NCBI GenBank assembly: GCA_905200315.1
Contig: CAJKKA010000067.1
Coordinates: forward strand, 1-8,267
Length of the DNA stretch: 8,267 bases
Direction of reading: 5' to 3'
DNA from: an uncultured Clostridium sp.
GTDB lineage: Bacteria; Bacillota_A; Clostridia; TANB77; CAG-508
Shown: positions 6,382-8,267 of the stretch, one piece after another
Position numbering within the stretch: position 1 is the first letter of the stretch
How the letters are laid out: every line of letters starts with the position of its first letter
The notes under the pieces: model-generated
What the model was told of the DNA's origin: nothing
Database searches by the model: none
What the model saw: the letters and a program-made list of their open reading frames with translations, nothing else
Made by a program: the position numbers and the translations under genes

Positions 6382-6495
6382 GCAATCTTCATTTTATAAA
6401 TTTACATGTTAGTATGTGTAAATCTAGAAAATAATTTTATAAAATATTAAATATGTCCCCAAATGGTCAATGACCATTTTTAATCCGAAGATTGC
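6382..6495. repeat. 114-bp segment bounded by inverted repeats with internal dyads
   Basis: GCAATCTTC (6382-6390) and its exact reverse complement GAAGATTGC (6487-6495) bound the segment, with further partial similarity outside (TTTGGA on the left, complement of ACACCAA on the right). Inside are ATTTACA/TGTAAAT (6400-6406, 6417-6423) and a perfect 9-bp dyad AAATGGTCA/TGACCATTT (6461-6469, 6471-6479). The architecture resembles a small non-autonomous element or a folded RNA. It encodes no protein. Confidence 0.5.
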
Positions 6496-6536
6496 GACAC
6501 CAAGGTATAAAAAACAATATATTTGGCATAGAATTA

Positions 6537-7553
6537 TTAATTTTCTTTAATTATATTTTTAATTACCTCCGCACGTTTTATATCGCGCTCATAATTATCA
6601 TTTACTTCACCCAAATATTTTTGCAAATTAGCCGGTTTAGTATATAAATACAATTTTTTAACTTTCAAATCATCAAGTTCTTTTATTATACCTAAATCTG
6701 TTCCCAACTTTACATCTGACAAAATTTCTCTAGCTTCTTCTGAAGATATTTTCTTACAATTACTAATGATTCCAAAGCTTCTGTAAACCTTATCTTCTAA
6801 CTCTATACTATGTTTTGCTAGATATTTTCTTGCTAAACGTTCTTGTTCTATTATTTTTTCTACTATAATTTTCATATTATTTATAATTTCTTCTTCAGAT
6901 ACACCAAGAGTTTGTTTATTAGATATTTGGTACATATCACCTGCTGCTTTGCTTCCTTCTCCATATATTCCTCTTATATTCATTCCAAAATTATTTATAA
7001 TATGCAATACTTTTTGTATATTTCCTGTTTTTGTAAGTGCTGGCAAATGTACCATTACAGATACTCTCATTCCCGTTCCTACATTTGTTGGGCAAGCTGT
7101 TAAATATCCGTATTTATCATTATATGCATAGTTTAAAGCTTTTCCAAATTTAGTATCTATTTCTACCATAAGTTTTAAAAGTTCTTCAATTTCAAATCCT
7201 GGTGCAAATACTTGTAGTCTTAAATGGTCTTCTTCGTTAATCATTATACATATATTTTCTTCTTCATTAATTGCTATTGCTCCTATGTCATTTTTGTTCA
7301 TAACAAAATCTGGACTAACTAATCTTTTTTCCACTAAACTCATTTTTGTTATATCGTCCATATCTTTTAGCTTTAATATTTTTAAGCCATATCCTATTGA
7401 TGGTAAAACTTCTTTTATTTTATCTACAATTTCTTCATTTTCTTTTTTAGAGCATCTTGTTTCAAAAGGATATTCTATTATATTTCTAGCAAGTCTTATT
7501 CTTGAGCTTACAACAACATCAGATTCTTTTCCACTTTGTAAATACCAATTCAT
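6537..7553 (-). CDS. mcsB: Protein arginine kinase McsB
   Basis: McsB transfers phosphate from ATP to arginine side chains of proteins, marking them for ClpC-ClpP and inactivating the CtsR repressor. The 338-residue product is an ATP:guanido phosphotransferase homologue. SSRIRLARN (16-24) belongs to the nucleotide site, and INEEDHLRLQ (105-114) to the substrate/nucleotide loop. The catalytic cysteine is C154 in the family signature CPTNVGTGMRVSVMVHLPAL (154-173). RGIYGEGSKAAGDMYQISN (194-212) is the second nucleotide-binding stretch. RDIKRA (323-328) matches the RDxxRA pocket used for phosphoarginine allostery, so this is a bacterial McsB and not a creatine/arginine kinase. It is about 25 residues shorter than the Bacillus protein as I recall it, but both ends are intact. 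The start ATG overlaps the mcsA stop as TAATG, with AAAGGA upstream, implying translational coupling. Confidence 0.97.
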   Translation of the reverse strand: MNWYLQSGKESDVVVSSRIRLARNIIEYPFETRCSKKENEEIVDKIKEVLPSIGYGLKILKLKDMDDITKMSLVEKRLVSPDFVMNKNDIGAIAINEEENICIMINEEDHLRLQVFAPGFEIEELLKLMVEIDTKFGKALNYAYNDKYGYLTACPTNVGTGMRVSVMVHLPALTKTGNIQKVLHIINNFGMNIRGIYGEGSKAAGDMYQISNKQTLGVSEEEIINNMKIIVEKIIEQERLARKYLAKHSIELEDKVYRSFGIISNCKKISSEEAREILSDVKLGTDLGIIKELDDLKVKKLYLYTKPANLQKYLGEVNDNYERDIKRAEVIKNIIKEN

Positions 7554-8098
7554 TATTTATCATTCCTTTCAACTTTTTTAATTTCATCTCTTATTTTTGC
7601 TGCATCTTCATAACGTTCTTCTTTTATTGCCTTATTTAGTTTTTCTTTTAAATCTAATGTTTTATTTTCTTCCTTTTCTTCCTTTTTATCTTTTTTAACT
7701 ATTTTGCTTTCAATTCTTTTACCTTTTCTTCCTGTGTGAATATTTGCTCCTTGAATATTTTTTAACACACCATCTATTTTATTTGAAAATACATTATAAC
7801 AATTATCACATCCAAATTTTCCTTCATTTATGAACTGTTCATATGTCATTCCACATTTTTCACATCTTTCTGGTTCTAATTCTGGAAAATCACCTAATAA
7901 TCCATAGTTTGATTTATATTCATCGAAGAAATCTCCTAAAATACTTCCAAAATTCATATTCATATCGAAGTGAATTTTGTTATTAATTCCAAGTTTTTCA
8001 GCACATTCCTCACATAGAATAAATTCCTTTTTTTCTCCATTTATTATTTGTGTATATTTTACATTTGCATTGTTTTTACCACAATTTTGACATTTCAT
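7553..8098 (-). CDS. mcsA: McsA, zinc-binding activator of McsB with C-terminal UVR motif
   Basis: McsA is the cytoplasmic partner that activates the McsB arginine kinase and helps control CtsR. The 181-residue protein has four CxxC pairs, C3/C6, C29/C32, C79/C82 and C97/C100, forming two zinc-binding modules. A basic stretch with HTGRKGK (121-127) and a charged lysine/glutamate linker (130-148) follow. The C-terminus has a UVR motif (about 151-177, ERYEDAAKIRDEIKKVE), closely related to that in the ClpC middle domain. Length is close to that of the Bacillus protein. The ATG at 8098 follows AAGGAG. It overlaps mcsB by one base. ctsR, which usually lies directly upstream, is not seen in the remaining 169 bp, which hold repeats instead. 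Confidence 0.95.
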   Translation of the reverse strand: MKCQNCGKNNANVKYTQIINGEKKEFILCEECAEKLGINNKIHFDMNMNFGSILGDFFDEYKSNYGLLGDFPELEPERCEKCGMTYEQFINEGKFGCDNCYNVFSNKIDGVLKNIQGANIHTGRKGKRIESKIVKKDKKEEKEENKTLDLKEKLNKAIKEERYEDAAKIRDEIKKVERNDK

Positions 8099-8133
8099 TT
8101 TTAATTCTCCTTTCTAATTATTAATTTATAACA

Positions 8134-8203
8134 TTTGACATTAATTATATGCTTTTTTTACGGGTCGTCGGGGACGCCGCCCCCTACAACGTTTGACATT
8201 AAT
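8134..8203. repeat. 12-bp direct repeat flanking the GC-rich block upstream of mcsA
   Basis: TTTGACATTAAT occurs at 8134-8145 and 8192-8203. The second copy is the tail of the GC-rich 43-bp repeat and the first lies 15 bp before that repeat starts. It could be a remnant of an older repeat unit or a duplication made on insertion. The equivalent region near clpC has only the tail copy (one mismatch). Confidence 0.5.
8161..8203. repeat. 43-bp GC-rich palindromic repeat, copy 2
   Basis: It matches 6232-6274 with three mismatches. One mismatch changes the right arm CGACCC to CGCCCC, weakening the outer stem by one pair. It has the same T-rich lead-in and the same orientation, and it lies 11 bp before the second 49-bp block. 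Confidence 0.8.
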
Positions 8204-8214
8204 CTATTTTTTAA

Positions 8215-8263
8215 TGACAAATATATTTGTTTTGAAATACCGCGTAAGCGACCAAACGAGCAG
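8215..8263. repeat. 49-bp direct repeat, copy 2
   Basis: All 49 bases are identical to 6311-6359. Similarity changes right after it (ATTT here, TTTT there) and the window ends four bases later, so the full extent of this copy is unknown. Together with the GC-rich block it reproduces the module order found between mcsB and clpC. Confidence 0.88.
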
Positions 8264-8267
8264 ATTT

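Larger units (their letters stand above)
6123..6536. other. 414-bp repeat-rich gap between mcsB and clpC
   Basis: No credible gene was found here. From clpC outward, the gap holds the clpC ribosome binding site, two GC-rich palindromes (6171-6200, 6232-6274), a 49-bp block repeated upstream of mcsA (6311-6359), a nested hairpin (6348-6380) and a segment bounded by 9-bp inverted repeats (6382-6495). I found no clear CtsR-type direct repeat (GGTCAAA family) and no strong leftward promoter. TTGTCA with TATAAT occurs, but with only a 14-bp spacer. In other Firmicutes mcsB and clpC are normally close together, so the gap appears to have been enlarged by repeat insertion. Confidence 0.75.

Noticed and set aside
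6143..6385. Leftward 80-codon frame between mcsB and clpC
   Set aside because: It runs through the GC-rich palindromes and the 49-bp repeat, has Arg/Gly/Pro-rich low-complexity content from those repeats, and has no ribosome binding site. It is a by-product of the repeats.

Overview
The window looks like a low-GC Firmicute, most likely a gut-type clostridium. It is strongly AT-rich, has AGGAG-type ribosome binding sites, carries the Firmicutes-specific mcsA-mcsB-clpC protein quality control cluster, and encodes a pilin-like protein whose membrane segment (ITLVALVITIIVLLILAGIT) is typical of clostridial genomes. No rRNA, tRNA, CRISPR array or transposase gene is visible.

Left part (1-1340). 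A leftward, truncated gene for a pilin-like surface protein runs off the left edge. It is divergent from a 72-residue XRE-type repressor. The gap between them holds a perfect 9-bp inverted repeat that overlaps a good leftward promoter, so the repressor may control itself, the pilin-like gene, or both. A hairpin terminator closes the repressor gene.

Middle part (1340-3680). A leftward gene for a small single-pass membrane protein is divergent from a rightward cation diffusion facilitator. The metal site of the transporter (Asn-Asp / Asp-Asp) points to manganese export. A 15-bp direct repeat lies in their shared promoter region. The transporter converges on a leftward gene for a membrane protein with a cytoplasmic Cys...His...Asp domain that resembles a transglutaminase or papain-like fold. 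A 14-bp hairpin separates the two genes.

Right part (3684-8267). mcsA, mcsB and clpC all read leftward. McsB phosphorylates arginines on proteins, McsA is its zinc-binding activator, and ClpC is the AAA+ unfoldase that passes arginine-phosphorylated substrates to ClpP. mcsA and mcsB overlap by one base. A 414-bp gap separates mcsB from clpC, and it contains GC-rich palindromes, a 49-bp repeat and an inverted-repeat-bounded segment. The same 49-bp repeat and GC-rich block recur in the same order upstream of mcsA, so a composite intergenic repeat sits on both sides of mcsAB. The usual first gene of this operon, ctsR, is not within the 169 bp available upstream of mcsA. A strong terminator follows clpC.

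The most notable items are the repeat family inside the clp operon, the Cys-His-Asp membrane protein, and the pilin-like gene with its compositionally odd leader and shared operator. I see no clearly new multi-gene system.
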